Part shown: in pieces, positions 26,029 to 35,090 of the stretch
How positions within the stretch are numbered: position 1 is the stretch's first letter
How the letters are laid out: the number at the start of each line of letters is the position of its first letter
Assembly (NCBI GenBank): GCA_947453445.1
Contig: CANGGP010000028.1
Span: 1 to 39,272, forward strand
Length of the DNA: 39,272 nucleotides
Origin: Sphingobacteriaceae bacterium
GTDB taxonomy: Bacteria > Bacteroidota > Bacteroidia > B-17B0 > Aurantibacillaceae
Direction of reading: 5' to 3'
Program-made: the position numbers and the translations under genes
Notes under the pieces: model-generated
Told to the model about the DNA's origin: nothing
Databases searched by the model: none
The model's input: the letters and a program-made list of their open reading frames with translations, nothing else

Positions 26029-27219
26029 TTACACTAAACCCGGTACTGCAACCACCTCATTCACTTCTTTCAGATAATTGATTTCAGGCACCTTAAATCC
26101 GAATAATTGGTAAAAATCTGAAGTATACCCTTCTAAATCGCCCAATTGACTCAGGTTTTCGCTATTTGCTTGGATCCAAAGTTCGGCCACTTTTGCCTGC
26201 ACATCTTCACGCATTTCCCAATCGTCAACGCGAATTCTTCCCTTATCATCCAGCGGAATTGCATGGCCTGTGTATAATCTTTCATGAAACAAGCGCTGTA
26301 TTTGTTCAATACAACCTTCGTGAATACCAAGGTCTTTCATGGTTTTATACAACAATGAAATATACAAAGGGATAACCGGAATGGCTGAACTGGCCTGCGT
26401 AACCAGCGCTTTGTTAACCGATACATAAGCCTTTCCGCCAATATCAGCCAGGTGTTCTGAAATGGTAAAAGCACTGGCTTCTAAGTGATCTTTAGCGCGA
26501 CCAATGGTGCCTTTGCGATATACCGCTTCAGTGAGGGCAGGACCTATATAAGAATAGGCAACTGTGCGAACGTTTGGTGCCAATAAATTTTCTTTTTTCA
26601 ATTGATCCATCCACATACCCCAATCTTCTCCTCCCATTACCGCAACCGTGTTTTGAATGTCTTCTTCATTACAAGGTTCAATTGAAATGGTTGAAACAAT
26701 GCCCGTATGAAAATCAACCGTTTTATTGCTGAAGGTGCTGCCAATTGGTTTTAATACCGATTTATGTGTGATGCCGGTGATGGGATTGGTGCGCACCGGC
26801 GAAGCCAAACTGTAAATCACCAAATCAACTTGACCCAAATCTTGCTTTATTAAATCAATGGTTTTTTGTTTTACCTCGTTCGAAAACGCATCCCCATTAA
26901 TACTTTTGGCATACAATCCTGCTGCATGTGCTTCATTTTCAAAAGCAGCAGAATTATACCAACCGGGTGAAGCAGGCTTTCCTTCGGCTGAAGGTTTTTC
27001 GAAAAATACGCCTATGGTGGCAGCTCCTGAACCAAACGCTGCGGTAATGCGCGAAGCCAAACCAAATCCGGTGGAGGCCCCAATCACCAATACTTTTTTT
27101 GGTCCTGCGATTTTACCTTTGGATTGAACATAATTAATTTGATTGCGCACATTTTTAGCACAACCATCGGGGTGTGCCGTTAAACAAATAAATCCGCGCA
27201 TTCTTGGTTCAATTATCAT
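26029..27219 (-). CDS. fabV: FabV-type enoyl-ACP (trans-2-enoyl-CoA) reductase
   Basis: NADH-dependent reduction of the enoyl thioester, the last step of the fatty acid elongation cycle. The 396-residue protein is the long SDR type peculiar to FabV. The hallmark N-terminus is MIIEPRMRGFICLTAHPDGC, the cofactor motif is VIGASTGFGLASR, and the catalytic pair sits in a Y-x8-K arrangement (Tyr234 and Lys243 in AVYRKGTIGRAK). The start at 27219 was preferred to the adjacent ATG at 27222, since family members begin MII. FabV enzymes are known for low sensitivity to triclosan. Whether this is the only enoyl reductase of the cell cannot be seen here. Confidence 0.94.
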   Translation of the reverse strand: MIIEPRMRGFICLTAHPDGCAKNVRNQINYVQSKGKIAGPKKVLVIGASTGFGLASRITAAFGSGAATIGVFFEKPSAEGKPASPGWYNSAAFENEAHAAGLYAKSINGDAFSNEVKQKTIDLIKQDLGQVDLVIYSLASPVRTNPITGITHKSVLKPIGSTFSNKTVDFHTGIVSTISIEPCNEEDIQNTVAVMGGEDWGMWMDQLKKENLLAPNVRTVAYSYIGPALTEAVYRKGTIGRAKDHLEASAFTISEHLADIGGKAYVSVNKALVTQASSAIPVIPLYISLLYKTMKDLGIHEGCIEQIQRLFHERLYTGHAIPLDDKGRIRVDDWEMREDVQAKVAELWIQANSENLSQLGDLEGYTSDFYQLFGFKVPEINYLKEVNEVVAVPGLV

Positions 27220-27280
27220 CATATCAATTCGTTTTAATATTTTACTTTTATTGATGTTTAATAAACATACAATTTAGTTC

Positions 27281-27308
27281 CAAAAATAAGAAAATATCGA
27301 TGGAACAA
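27281..27308 (-). promoter_or_regulatory. predicted promoter for fabV
   Basis: On the minus strand, TTG at 27308-27306, a 17-base spacer and TATTTTTG at 27288-27281 give an exact match to TTG-N17-TAnnTTTG. The leader to the fabV ATG would be about 55 bases. The rest of the 288-base gap up to the OmpA gene is AT-rich, and I see no gene in it. Confidence 0.55.
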
Positions 27309-27510
27309 TTTATCTTAATTGTTTATAAATGTATTGTTAAAGAATAGGATAACCTCTCTATGAAGTTAATTTCTTGAGAAATAGCCACATATAGAATTGT
27401 GTGTTTTTATACTTTAGTTAAATATTCTATATAATATTTGCAAGAAAAATAAGGCTTACTTAACTTTTTGATATATTATAAATAAATATCAAATATGAAA
27501 TTTGAAGCTA

Positions 27511-28500
27511 TTAATATTTATTAAGTATATCCAAAACTTCATTCCATTTTGGTATTAGAATAATTTCTATTCTCCTATTTTTTTCCTTATTAACAGCATT
27601 TATATTAACAATTGGGTCAAATTCACCACGCCCCGCTGAAGTGATTCTTGAGCCATTAATTTTTCCGTTTTTTAATAGCATTTTAGTCACTGCACTTGCC
27701 CTAATAACACTTAAATCCCAATTATCTTTTATTTCACCATGGCCATGATAAGGAACATTATCTGTATGCCCCTCAACAACAATGTTTATAGACAAATTTT
27801 CTTCAAGCATTGTACATATTTTATTCAACACTTTAATACCAGATTCTTGTATTTTATATTTGCCACTTTCAAAAAGAAGTGTATCATCTAAACGTAAGTA
27901 TATTTTACCTTCCTTAATATCTACTCCAATCCCCTGGGTATGAATGTTTTTAAATGACTGCATTATTTCATACTTCAGATGTGACAATGTAGAATCTTTT
28001 TGCCGCACTACATTTTCTAACTCTACAACTCTTTCTTCCCTTCCTTTCAACCTTAAAGTAATTGAATTTAATAACTTTCTTTTTTCATCTATTAACAATG
28101 AAAGCATCCTAATTTTATCCTGTTTATCAAGTATGTCATCCTGTGCCAATTTTATTGTTTTACTATAATTGTCATAATCTTGCTCATTTCCTGCTAACAA
28201 TTTCTTATACAAAAATTCTAATTCAATATACTTTTTGTGTTCAAAATTAAACGCTTCTTCTAATTCGCTTATTTTTGAATTCAATAAATTAGTGTCAAGG
28301 CATAAAACTTCTTTCTCACTTTTTGTCACTCTAAGTAAATCATTTAATTCTGTCCATCTAATGTTATTTGATAGTTCTAGTGAGTTAATTTCTTTTTTTT
28401 GTTCCTTAACTATAGTTTGTAATTCATGTAATTTACTTATAGGTGCGCAGGATATTAAAACAGATGAAAAAAAAGGAAATATCAATTGTTTATTTGACAT
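27511..28500 (-). CDS. OmpA-family peptidoglycan-binding lipoprotein with coiled coil
   Basis: A 329-residue protein with a lipoprotein-type signal (lipobox LISC at Cys18). A long coiled coil covers about residues 25-180, rich in Lys, Glu, Leu and Asn. A C-terminal OmpA/MotB domain spans about 190-320. The peptidoglycan-binding signature is present: VVEGHTDNVPYHG, then NWDLSVIRASAVTKML and RRIEIIL. Proteins of this plan link an outer-membrane lipid anchor to the cell wall. It is the last gene of the seven-gene cluster, three bases after the chaperone-like gene. The same structural role is filled in the cluster by a SPOR-like domain, so wall anchoring seems important for this system. Confidence 0.88.
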   Translation of the reverse strand: MSNKQLIFPFFSSVLISCAPISKLHELQTIVKEQKKEINSLELSNNIRWTELNDLLRVTKSEKEVLCLDTNLLNSKISELEEAFNFEHKKYIELEFLYKKLLAGNEQDYDNYSKTIKLAQDDILDKQDKIRMLSLLIDEKRKLLNSITLRLKGREERVVELENVVRQKDSTLSHLKYEIMQSFKNIHTQGIGVDIKEGKIYLRLDDTLLFESGKYKIQESGIKVLNKICTMLEENLSINIVVEGHTDNVPYHGHGEIKDNWDLSVIRASAVTKMLLKNGKINGSRITSAGRGEFDPIVNINAVNKEKNRRIEIILIPKWNEVLDILNKY

Positions 28501-28503
28501 AGA

Positions 28504-29406
28504 TTAATCAACTTCAAATTCTATTTCTGCAGTCTGTAGAGCAACAATATCGCCGAAATCAATAACTGCAATACCAGCATACTTGCCCTTTGGTAAATCT
28601 GGAGGTAAAGAAAAATTTATTTCTTTTTCATATCCAGGTAAAACCCCAAATTGATTAACTCTAAACTTTCTTGTCTTCCCAGTTGCCAAATTTGTTAATT
28701 CAAGATAGTATAAGCAATATCCAATTCCATCGCCTTTATTTTTAACAATCAGGTTCAATATGTTGTGTTTTTTTTCTTTTCTTATATGACTAAGTTTTAG
28801 AATTTCAATATCATTCAAAATAACATTAGGCGGATTTTGACTAACTTGAATCATAAATCCAATGCCGGTTGAAATGCCAAGAGCAATTGTGTTTGAGTTA
28901 TTATTTGGCACCTCTAATTTTCCTCTTTCATTGACTTCATCAATTATTAAATTTGTCCACATCGCGATATAACCACTCTCGCTATTTGGAATTGAGGCTG
29001 TAATTGTTATTACTTTTAATTCACCAGGCTTTAATTCGATAAAATTTTGGGATAGATTTAAGAATTTAGACAAAGAATATTTACTTTCAGGTTTTTTTGC
29101 GATTTCAGTTTTACCATCAATATCAAGTCCATAATCTTGAAAAAATATTTGAAATGTCATTTTCCTTGAAGTGTAATTATTTACTTTAAATGTCTTAGTT
29201 TGAATTGTTCCTGCTTTTGCATTAAATCTTATGATTGATGGAGAAATAGAAACCCCTGAGGCTTCTTGACCCTTTTCTTCTAAATTTTTCGTCGTCTTAT
29301 TTGTAACATTATTTATCGAATCCTTAGTGGATTGTGATTTTACAATTTGATTAAACAGAAAAATATTTATCAAGATTATTACATTAATTTGTTTCATTGC
29401 TTTCAT
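28504..29406 (-). CDS. periplasmic two-Ig-domain chaperone-like / WxLIP-like protein
   Basis: A 300-residue exported protein (signal peptide about 1-24). The first Ig-like domain, about 50-190, has GVSISPSIIRFNAKAG, strands KTFKVNNYTSRKMTFQIFFQ, and FLNLSQNFIELKPGELKVIT. This order matches both the first domain of periplasmic pilus chaperones (archaic/alternate types) and the DUF916 domain of Gram-positive WxL-interacting proteins. The second domain, about 195-300, has VKNKGDGIGYCLYYLELTNL and LPKGKYAGIAVIDFGD, again like DUF3324 or a chaperone C-domain. There is no C-terminal membrane segment. A role in holding secreted subunits is inferred from fold and neighbours only. The start could be the ATG at 29406 or the one at residue 4. 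Confidence 0.62.
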   Translation of the reverse strand: MKAMKQINVIILINIFLFNQIVKSQSTKDSINNVTNKTTKNLEEKGQEASGVSISPSIIRFNAKAGTIQTKTFKVNNYTSRKMTFQIFFQDYGLDIDGKTEIAKKPESKYSLSKFLNLSQNFIELKPGELKVITITASIPNSESGYIAMWTNLIIDEVNERGKLEVPNNNSNTIALGISTGIGFMIQVSQNPPNVILNDIEILKLSHIRKEKKHNILNLIVKNKGDGIGYCLYYLELTNLATGKTRKFRVNQFGVLPGYEKEINFSLPPDLPKGKYAGIAVIDFGDIVALQTAEIEFEVD

Positions 29407-29408
29407 AA

Positions 29409-30974
29409 TTAATTTACTTTTTGAACGTTCATAATCTCAATATCGAAAATTAATATTTGATTTTTAGGTATGCTAGCTGCTTTGCTACCATCAATTCCAA
29501 ATGCTAATGAAGGGGGGATAATTAATCGCCTACAATCACCAGTGCCCATTCCTATTAGCGCCTCCTTAATTCCTTTGATCACATGCTCTTTTTTCAAATT
29601 AACAATTAATAATTGGCCACTTTCTCTACTTGCGTCGAAAATGTGTTTTTGGCGCAAACTATCAATATAAAACCCTGTATAACCGATAGTAACCTGATCA
29701 TTCGTGTCGATTGTATCACTATTAAACTTTCTAATTTCTATATATTTCAGGCCTGAATGTTTCAATATTGTATCTTTACCAACTGTTTCAAAATACGGAT
29801 AATCATTAATTTCAAGAATTTCTATCTGATGAAAAATTGTTTTGTTTTTTAATTCATAATTGTTGAATGAATTTCCATAATCAAGGCCTTTGGGTGAAAT
29901 TATCAACCCAGTATCTCCAATTTGAAAATACCTTAACGCTGATGCAAGTCCTGCGATATTATGTTTAGAGCCGATCCGCATTTGAATAGGCGTATTTTGA
30001 CCTTCATGGGTGTTACTAAATATTTTTGGGGCTCCATTCTCGTTAAAGAAATAACTTACACAATGGAATTTAACAATTTTATCATCATAATTAATCACTT
30101 GACAGTTATTTCTATTTTTAATATATCTCACTCTATTCGAAAGACAGTTCATTTCATCTTGTTTGATGACATGAAAAGGATTGTTTTGTTGAATAATTTC
30201 GATATCAAAATAAAGCGTTGAATTAGGAGGAATAACACCATTTTGTTTACTACCGTAAGCCAATTCAGGTGATATAATAAAAGTTGCTTTTTCGCCTACG
30301 CGCATTGTTTTAATGCCATCATCCAAGCCCTTTATAAACTTTCCCACTCCTAATTGAAAGTACGCCTTATTAAATTCATTTGATGTATATTCGAAAATCC
30401 TACGATTGCCTTCGTTAGTAATTAAATAACCAGTGAAGGCTAACACAACATAATTAAATAGTTTCAGAGAGTCATGACCCTTAGCAATCAAGAATTTTTT
30501 TAAACCATTAGACAATATAATTAATTCCCCTTTTTCGAAATCAAAGTATGCTTTTTTAATATCTTTAATTTTTATTGTTGTGTTAATAATCGCATTCGGA
30601 GGAACTTTTCCAACTTTTCGATTTCCATATGCTAAATTCGAAGGTATGATTAAATCAATTGAATCGCCCTTATAAAAAATTGGCAGGGCCTCATCCCATC
30701 CTTTTATTCCTTCATTTTGACCAACAATAAATGAAAAATCGGTCGCCTCATCGATAATAGTGCCGTCAAGTAACTTGGATCGATATGAAAGAAAAACTCT
30801 ATCATTTATTTCTACTTTTTCATTTCTATTATTCCTCCCAATTACTTTGTATTGAATCCCTGTTCGCGTTATTTGATAACCCTTCTGGTTCACTTGCCCG
30901 AATGACTTAACGCTACACAAGGAGGTTATGAATACTAATACAACTAATCTGTTCAATTTATAATTTGAATACAT
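29409..30974 (-). CDS. four-domain FKBP-type peptidyl-prolyl isomerase, periplasmic
   Basis: A 521-residue exported protein (signal peptide about 1-26, ending SFG) made of four tandem FKBP folds. Domain 1, about 30-140: GIKGWDEALPIFYKGDSIDL then IIPSNLAYG. Domain 2, about 145-262: FIKGLDDGIKTMRVGEKATF then ISPELAYG. Domain 3, about 270-385, is degenerate: NIAGLASALRYFQIGDTGLI then GLDYG. Domain 4, about 395-520: VIKGIKEALIGMGTGDCRRL then IPPSLAFG. FKBPs isomerise X-Pro bonds and often act as folding chaperones. The gene sits one base after the barrel gene and two bases before the chaperone-like gene, so it probably serves folding of the cluster's secreted subunits. Active-site aromatics differ between domains, so some may be binding-only. 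Confidence 0.86.
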   Translation of the reverse strand: MYSNYKLNRLVVLVFITSLCSVKSFGQVNQKGYQITRTGIQYKVIGRNNRNEKVEINDRVFLSYRSKLLDGTIIDEATDFSFIVGQNEGIKGWDEALPIFYKGDSIDLIIPSNLAYGNRKVGKVPPNAIINTTIKIKDIKKAYFDFEKGELIILSNGLKKFLIAKGHDSLKLFNYVVLAFTGYLITNEGNRRIFEYTSNEFNKAYFQLGVGKFIKGLDDGIKTMRVGEKATFIISPELAYGSKQNGVIPPNSTLYFDIEIIQQNNPFHVIKQDEMNCLSNRVRYIKNRNNCQVINYDDKIVKFHCVSYFFNENGAPKIFSNTHEGQNTPIQMRIGSKHNIAGLASALRYFQIGDTGLIISPKGLDYGNSFNNYELKNKTIFHQIEILEINDYPYFETVGKDTILKHSGLKYIEIRKFNSDTIDTNDQVTIGYTGFYIDSLRQKHIFDASRESGQLLIVNLKKEHVIKGIKEALIGMGTGDCRRLIIPPSLAFGIDGSKAASIPKNQILIFDIEIMNVQKVN

Positions 30975-30975
30975 T

Positions 30976-33900
30976 TTATTTTTTTGATTTTGTTATGATT
31001 ATTGGTCGTTTAATACCCCTGTCTTGTAATTGATTTGCTGTCTTTTCTGCTTCTTTTATTGAATTATAAAAACCTGTAAAATATTCTTTTGAACCGTCTT
31101 TATTAAGAACTGAATCAACCATGTTTAATCTTATGAGTTGTTTTAATGCAACTCCTGGAAATTGATCCTTATTTAGAACTTCCAATTTTAATGTAAATCC
31201 AACATTTAACTCACTAGACAATGTATCAACCTGACTTTCTATTGATTGAATAATTTTTCCATTTTGCATAGGCTTCACTAAATTTTTATTTACAATCGAA
31301 GTCAAGCTGTCTAAGTATCGCATTTTATATGCTTTAACATTAGGAGAAAATGAAGTAGAAAGATTATCAATTTGTTGACCCGAGCTATTAAACTTCTTAG
31401 TATTAATAGATTTGCGTTTTTCAACCAAATGAAAAGAATAATAATACCTTTCTATGCCAAAGTCTAGATCAATAGGTATATTGTTTTCAACAAGCTCTAA
31501 GTCACGGCCTAAAATTGTTTCGTCGAACTTCAAATTGTATTTATTATAAGGTACATAAAACGAGAATTTTCCTTTAGCATCAGTAATACTAGTTAGGGTG
31601 TTACCTGCAGTGTCACATAAAACGATTCTAAGTCTTGAGATATCCAAATCACCCTTCATTTCCAAACTGTATTTTTCTCTATCGATAACCACATTTCCAA
31701 TTACTTCAACGCCTTTTACAAATGGAATAAATAGTGTATCTGAGGAAAAGATTGATATCGAATCCTTGATAACTGGAAACCAAGCACCAATATCATCAAG
31801 TGAGAGAACTTTTAATTTATAATTTCCCTTATTTATATTTATAAAAGTGGCATTTCCTCCTTTTTCTGTTTGACACTCAAACTGATTTAAGGCAACCACC
31901 ACATTTTCAATAGGTAAATCTTGGCCATCAAATTTTAAATTCCCATTTAAATCTAAATAAACTTTAACATTCAGATTTGCAAATTGAATTTTTGATGTCT
32001 TTTTAGAAATTGGAATACTAAAATCTTTTTTCAATCCAAAACCTATTACATAGTTTACTGAATTAGTTCTTTGCGGATTAGTTTCAATTGCGTTTGAATT
32101 TATTGAACCAGGGAGATATGAATATTTTAAACTTTCTGATATGGCATAGCCCCAATTGACATTGATATCAAATCGCCAGCCATTTTCGGCATAATAAAAT
32201 AATTGAGAATATATATTGAAGGCATTACGATTATTAGTATTAAGATAAGAATATACAAAATTATTTTCGAGTAAAAAATGAACGCTTTTAAATTGATATT
32301 GATGATTCAATCGCAGATTCATGTTTTGGAAATACGGCTTACCATTGCTCAATTCATGCACAACGTCACCTTGTGTGTAGGGGCCAAATTGATAATTCAA
32401 TATAACATTCCACACTCTGTAATTCATATAAACTGTGGATTTACTTGTAAAAAAAGGGCTGATATTTTTGTAATTAATTAATTTATTATAAGCAGCGGAA
32501 AAATTTGCGCCAACCCTAAAATATTTTTCATAATTAGAATTACTAATCCCAAGTTGCACGCCGGTGGATACTAATTTTTGATTTAAATTATTACCATAAT
32601 TTAGAAAGACGCCAGGTAAATAACAAATATCTTGGTTTGAATTATTTTTTAAAAAAGTTAATGAATTTGTAATGAACAGCTGGGTTATTGACGAATTATT
32701 TGAGGCATAGGTATCATTTTCGCTTAAAGTATGTAGACTTAATAATTGAAATTGACCCTTGGGAAGAATGATCCGATTTTGCAAATTAAAATTATTTAAT
32801 TTGTTAAAAAGGATTGAGTCCTTTCTATTTGAATCAAAATTATATGGGTTACGAATAAAAGAGTAATTAATATTAGTCGAAGATTGCTTTTTGTTGTATG
32901 TAATTTGATAATTTGCATTCACGAACTCTGCATATGTTTTTATTGATCTATTGATTAATTGGTCAATTCCTAATTGAAGATTTAAGATTTGGCGTGAACT
33001 TAGTTTTACATTTAGACCAGTACTAATTGTGTTGATTTTTACCTGGTTATTATTTTGATAATCATAACCAAATCCATAATTAAGCTTACGTACCTTCGCA
33101 GAAAAACCAAAGGCGAAATTGTAATTTTGACCGTTAGAAAAAGTGGTACTCTTAGAAATCGCAATTCCAATTTTACTTTTTGAACTCAGCTTATAAGAGC
33201 CTGAAATACCAGTGCCTCCTGAACCTCGCATGCGAAGGTATGGCATATTTAAATTTACTGAATTACCCAGCTGCAAATTTATCTTTGAATTTGAATAAAT
33301 AAGGTTACCACTCACGCTCTTGAATGAATTCTCTGAAAAGCTATGGCCCATAAAAGAAGACTGAAGATAGTATGATAAATTAGAGTTGGCCGTAATCATA
33401 TAATTTCCATATAACATGTTACTTGACACTGGCTGAATTCTGAAAAAATTTATACTTGAAATAAATGTCACCGGTAAGCAATTTGAGCCATATGGATTAA
33501 CCTTAATTGAATTCCCTAGCTTTATGAATTTTATGGTCTTATTTACCCTAAATTGATTAAGCGTTAAAGTGCTGTCAATTTTCTTTTGAATACTATTAGG
33601 TTTTGAGGCAACTATATAAACACTTGAATTAAAATTGTTCTGCTTTGTTATGCAATAGTTAAAATTATCTACTCTCCTCAAATTTCGAATAGAATTAAAA
33701 ACCTTTAGTTTGAACGGAATCACTGTATCAGCATATGGGTTTAAATTTAGTTGAAGAAATTCCCTTTGAAGTAATTTTCCCGCTGAATCTGTCACAACCA
33801 AATCTTTTCCGGATTTTCTTAACGTTAGAAACACCAATTGGTTTTCGTTTGACTCATTGTTAATACTGACTTGGAAGTTCGCAGCATTTTCCTTATTCCT

Positions 33901-34380
33901 AAGATATATGCTTGTTGACGGAGTAATCAACAATGAAATTTTATTTTGTTGTTTCTTCACAACAAAAAAACTTATGACATTATTTTGTCCGCCGTTTGTT
34001 TCTTTAACATTTACACTAATAGCGTAACTTGTACCGTTTAAAAAAATTTTTTTTTCAGGCAACAAGCGAATTGGAATAAATACAGAATCTCCTCCCTTAA
34101 TTGAATATTCTTTATCGGAGTTATATAAAGAGCGGATTCCTTCAGGAACGCTTACTTCTGCTTTTATTTTTGAGATCGTATAATTTGAGCGATTAACTAT
34201 TTTTAGCACATTAGTTAAGGTCGTATATTCTTCATATTCTATTTTCTTTTCGGTGAAAGTTAACACCAACCTTTTTGCACCATTCAATTCCATTTTTCTT
34301 TGTGAAAAACATACTTGACTTAAGAGAGTTAAAAAAAAGATTAATTTTGTTATTAAATATCCTACATTACTTTTACTCAT
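30976..34380 (-). CDS. large outer-membrane beta-barrel with Ig-like domains and C-terminal SPOR-like domain (usher-like)
   Basis: An 1134-residue exported protein. The signal peptide is about 1-26. Two NEW3/Ig-like domains occupy about 30-235. Residues about 310-795 are dense in alternating Tyr, Asn, Ser and Phe (for example NYNFAFGFSAKVRKLNYGFG, YQITYNKKQSSTNINYSF), as in an outer-membrane barrel of roughly usher size. At about 800-880 a Cna-B/SdrD-like domain begins with NVKVYLDLNGNLKFDGQDLP, and a second similar domain lies at about 885-960. The last ~75 residues resemble a SPOR repeat (LKLEVLNKDQFPGVALKQL then EYFTGFYNSIKEAEKTANQL). A secretion pore anchored to the wall is the best reading. 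Direct homology to pilus ushers is not proven. Gaps to neighbours are 1 and 18 bases. Confidence 0.66.
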   Translation of the reverse strand: MSKSNVGYLITKLIFFLTLLSQVCFSQRKMELNGAKRLVLTFTEKKIEYEEYTTLTNVLKIVNRSNYTISKIKAEVSVPEGIRSLYNSDKEYSIKGGDSVFIPIRLLPEKKIFLNGTSYAISVNVKETNGGQNNVISFFVVKKQQNKISLLITPSTSIYLRNKENAANFQVSINNESNENQLVFLTLRKSGKDLVVTDSAGKLLQREFLQLNLNPYADTVIPFKLKVFNSIRNLRRVDNFNYCITKQNNFNSSVYIVASKPNSIQKKIDSTLTLNQFRVNKTIKFIKLGNSIKVNPYGSNCLPVTFISSINFFRIQPVSSNMLYGNYMITANSNLSYYLQSSFMGHSFSENSFKSVSGNLIYSNSKINLQLGNSVNLNMPYLRMRGSGGTGISGSYKLSSKSKIGIAISKSTTFSNGQNYNFAFGFSAKVRKLNYGFGYDYQNNNQVKINTISTGLNVKLSSRQILNLQLGIDQLINRSIKTYAEFVNANYQITYNKKQSSTNINYSFIRNPYNFDSNRKDSILFNKLNNFNLQNRIILPKGQFQLLSLHTLSENDTYASNNSSITQLFITNSLTFLKNNSNQDICYLPGVFLNYGNNLNQKLVSTGVQLGISNSNYEKYFRVGANFSAAYNKLINYKNISPFFTSKSTVYMNYRVWNVILNYQFGPYTQGDVVHELSNGKPYFQNMNLRLNHQYQFKSVHFLLENNFVYSYLNTNNRNAFNIYSQLFYYAENGWRFDINVNWGYAISESLKYSYLPGSINSNAIETNPQRTNSVNYVIGFGLKKDFSIPISKKTSKIQFANLNVKVYLDLNGNLKFDGQDLPIENVVVALNQFECQTEKGGNATFININKGNYKLKVLSLDDIGAWFPVIKDSISIFSSDTLFIPFVKGVEVIGNVVIDREKYSLEMKGDLDISRLRIVLCDTAGNTLTSITDAKGKFSFYVPYNKYNLKFDETILGRDLELVENNIPIDLDFGIERYYYSFHLVEKRKSINTKKFNSSGQQIDNLSTSFSPNVKAYKMRYLDSLTSIVNKNLVKPMQNGKIIQSIESQVDTLSSELNVGFTLKLEVLNKDQFPGVALKQLIRLNMVDSVLNKDGSKEYFTGFYNSIKEAEKTANQLQDRGIKRPIIITKSKK

Positions 34381-34398
34381 GATGTAAATTCAACTCAA

Positions 34399-35043
34399 TT
34401 ACATTTCGGATAAACAAAAAATTATTTTAATTGAGTATATCCCTGGCTTTTTAGAGTAACCAGGAATAATTCTATAATCGACTGTAAAATTGTACTCCCC
34501 ATAATTACTTGAAAAATCTCCTGCACCATTAACCTGACTTAAACAAGTGCCCGCAGGAGTTAATATAGCAGAATTAATTATATCAAGGGAAGCGCCATTT
34601 AGAGCCGAAAATCTTTGCCATATGCCTGAATTCGAAGCAGTGTGACAAAAATTATCAACCCTTATTTCGAGCAAATCTAACTGAGGTATTACACCAACGG
34701 CCGCACTACCATAACTCACTTGATTACTCCAGTCAGTAGGCGATGTTGTACCACTGAAATTACTGACATACATTACCAATTTCCATTGACAGGTAGAGGA
34801 AGGATTATTTTTCGTCTTAATCCTGATTTGGGTTGAACCCGATTGTACTATCCCCCCATTTATTTCATTAAATCGCGTGAAATTAAAGTCTACATTGCCT
34901 GAATGAACAAGAGATATAGTAGAAAGGGCCGGATCACACAATGTATGCGTCCCAGCGCTTAAACCCGGACATTGAGCCCACAAGCTATTAATTGAGATAA
35001 AAAATGAAAAAAAAAGGATGTAAAAATTTTTCTCTTTACCCAT
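34399..35043 (-). CDS. secreted WxL-motif subunit B (Cys-rich)
   Basis: A 214-residue exported protein (signal peptide 1-24, ending LWAQ). It is a paralogue of the next gene upstream. Shared features are NVDF at residues 50-53, a Trp-x-Leu motif WKL at 87-89, SYGSAAVG followed by LDLLEIRVDN, and the ending FTVDYRIIPGYSKKPGIYSIKI. The C-terminal strand GIYSIKIIFCL resembles the last strand of secreted fibre subunits. Unlike its paralogue it has several cysteines (CPG, LCD, TCQW, FCHT, TCLS, FCL), so disulfides are likely. Function is unknown. As the shorter, Cys-rich copy it could be a tip or capping subunit, which is speculation. Confidence 0.68.
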   Translation of the reverse strand: MGKEKNFYILFFSFFISINSLWAQCPGLSAGTHTLCDPALSTISLVHSGNVDFNFTRFNEINGGIVQSGSTQIRIKTKNNPSSTCQWKLVMYVSNFSGTTSPTDWSNQVSYGSAAVGVIPQLDLLEIRVDNFCHTASNSGIWQRFSALNGASLDIINSAILTPAGTCLSQVNGAGDFSSNYGEYNFTVDYRIIPGYSKKPGIYSIKIIFCLSEM

Positions 35044-35090
35044 TTTGTTTTCATTGTTAACTAGATCTGGTATAAATTTAATGTGAGTGA

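Noticed and set aside
27467-27493. TTTGATAT...ATATCAAA hairpin downstream of the OmpA gene as a terminator of the cluster.
   Set aside because: The stem is all but A/T only and no T run follows on the minus strand. It is more likely chance in AT-rich DNA.
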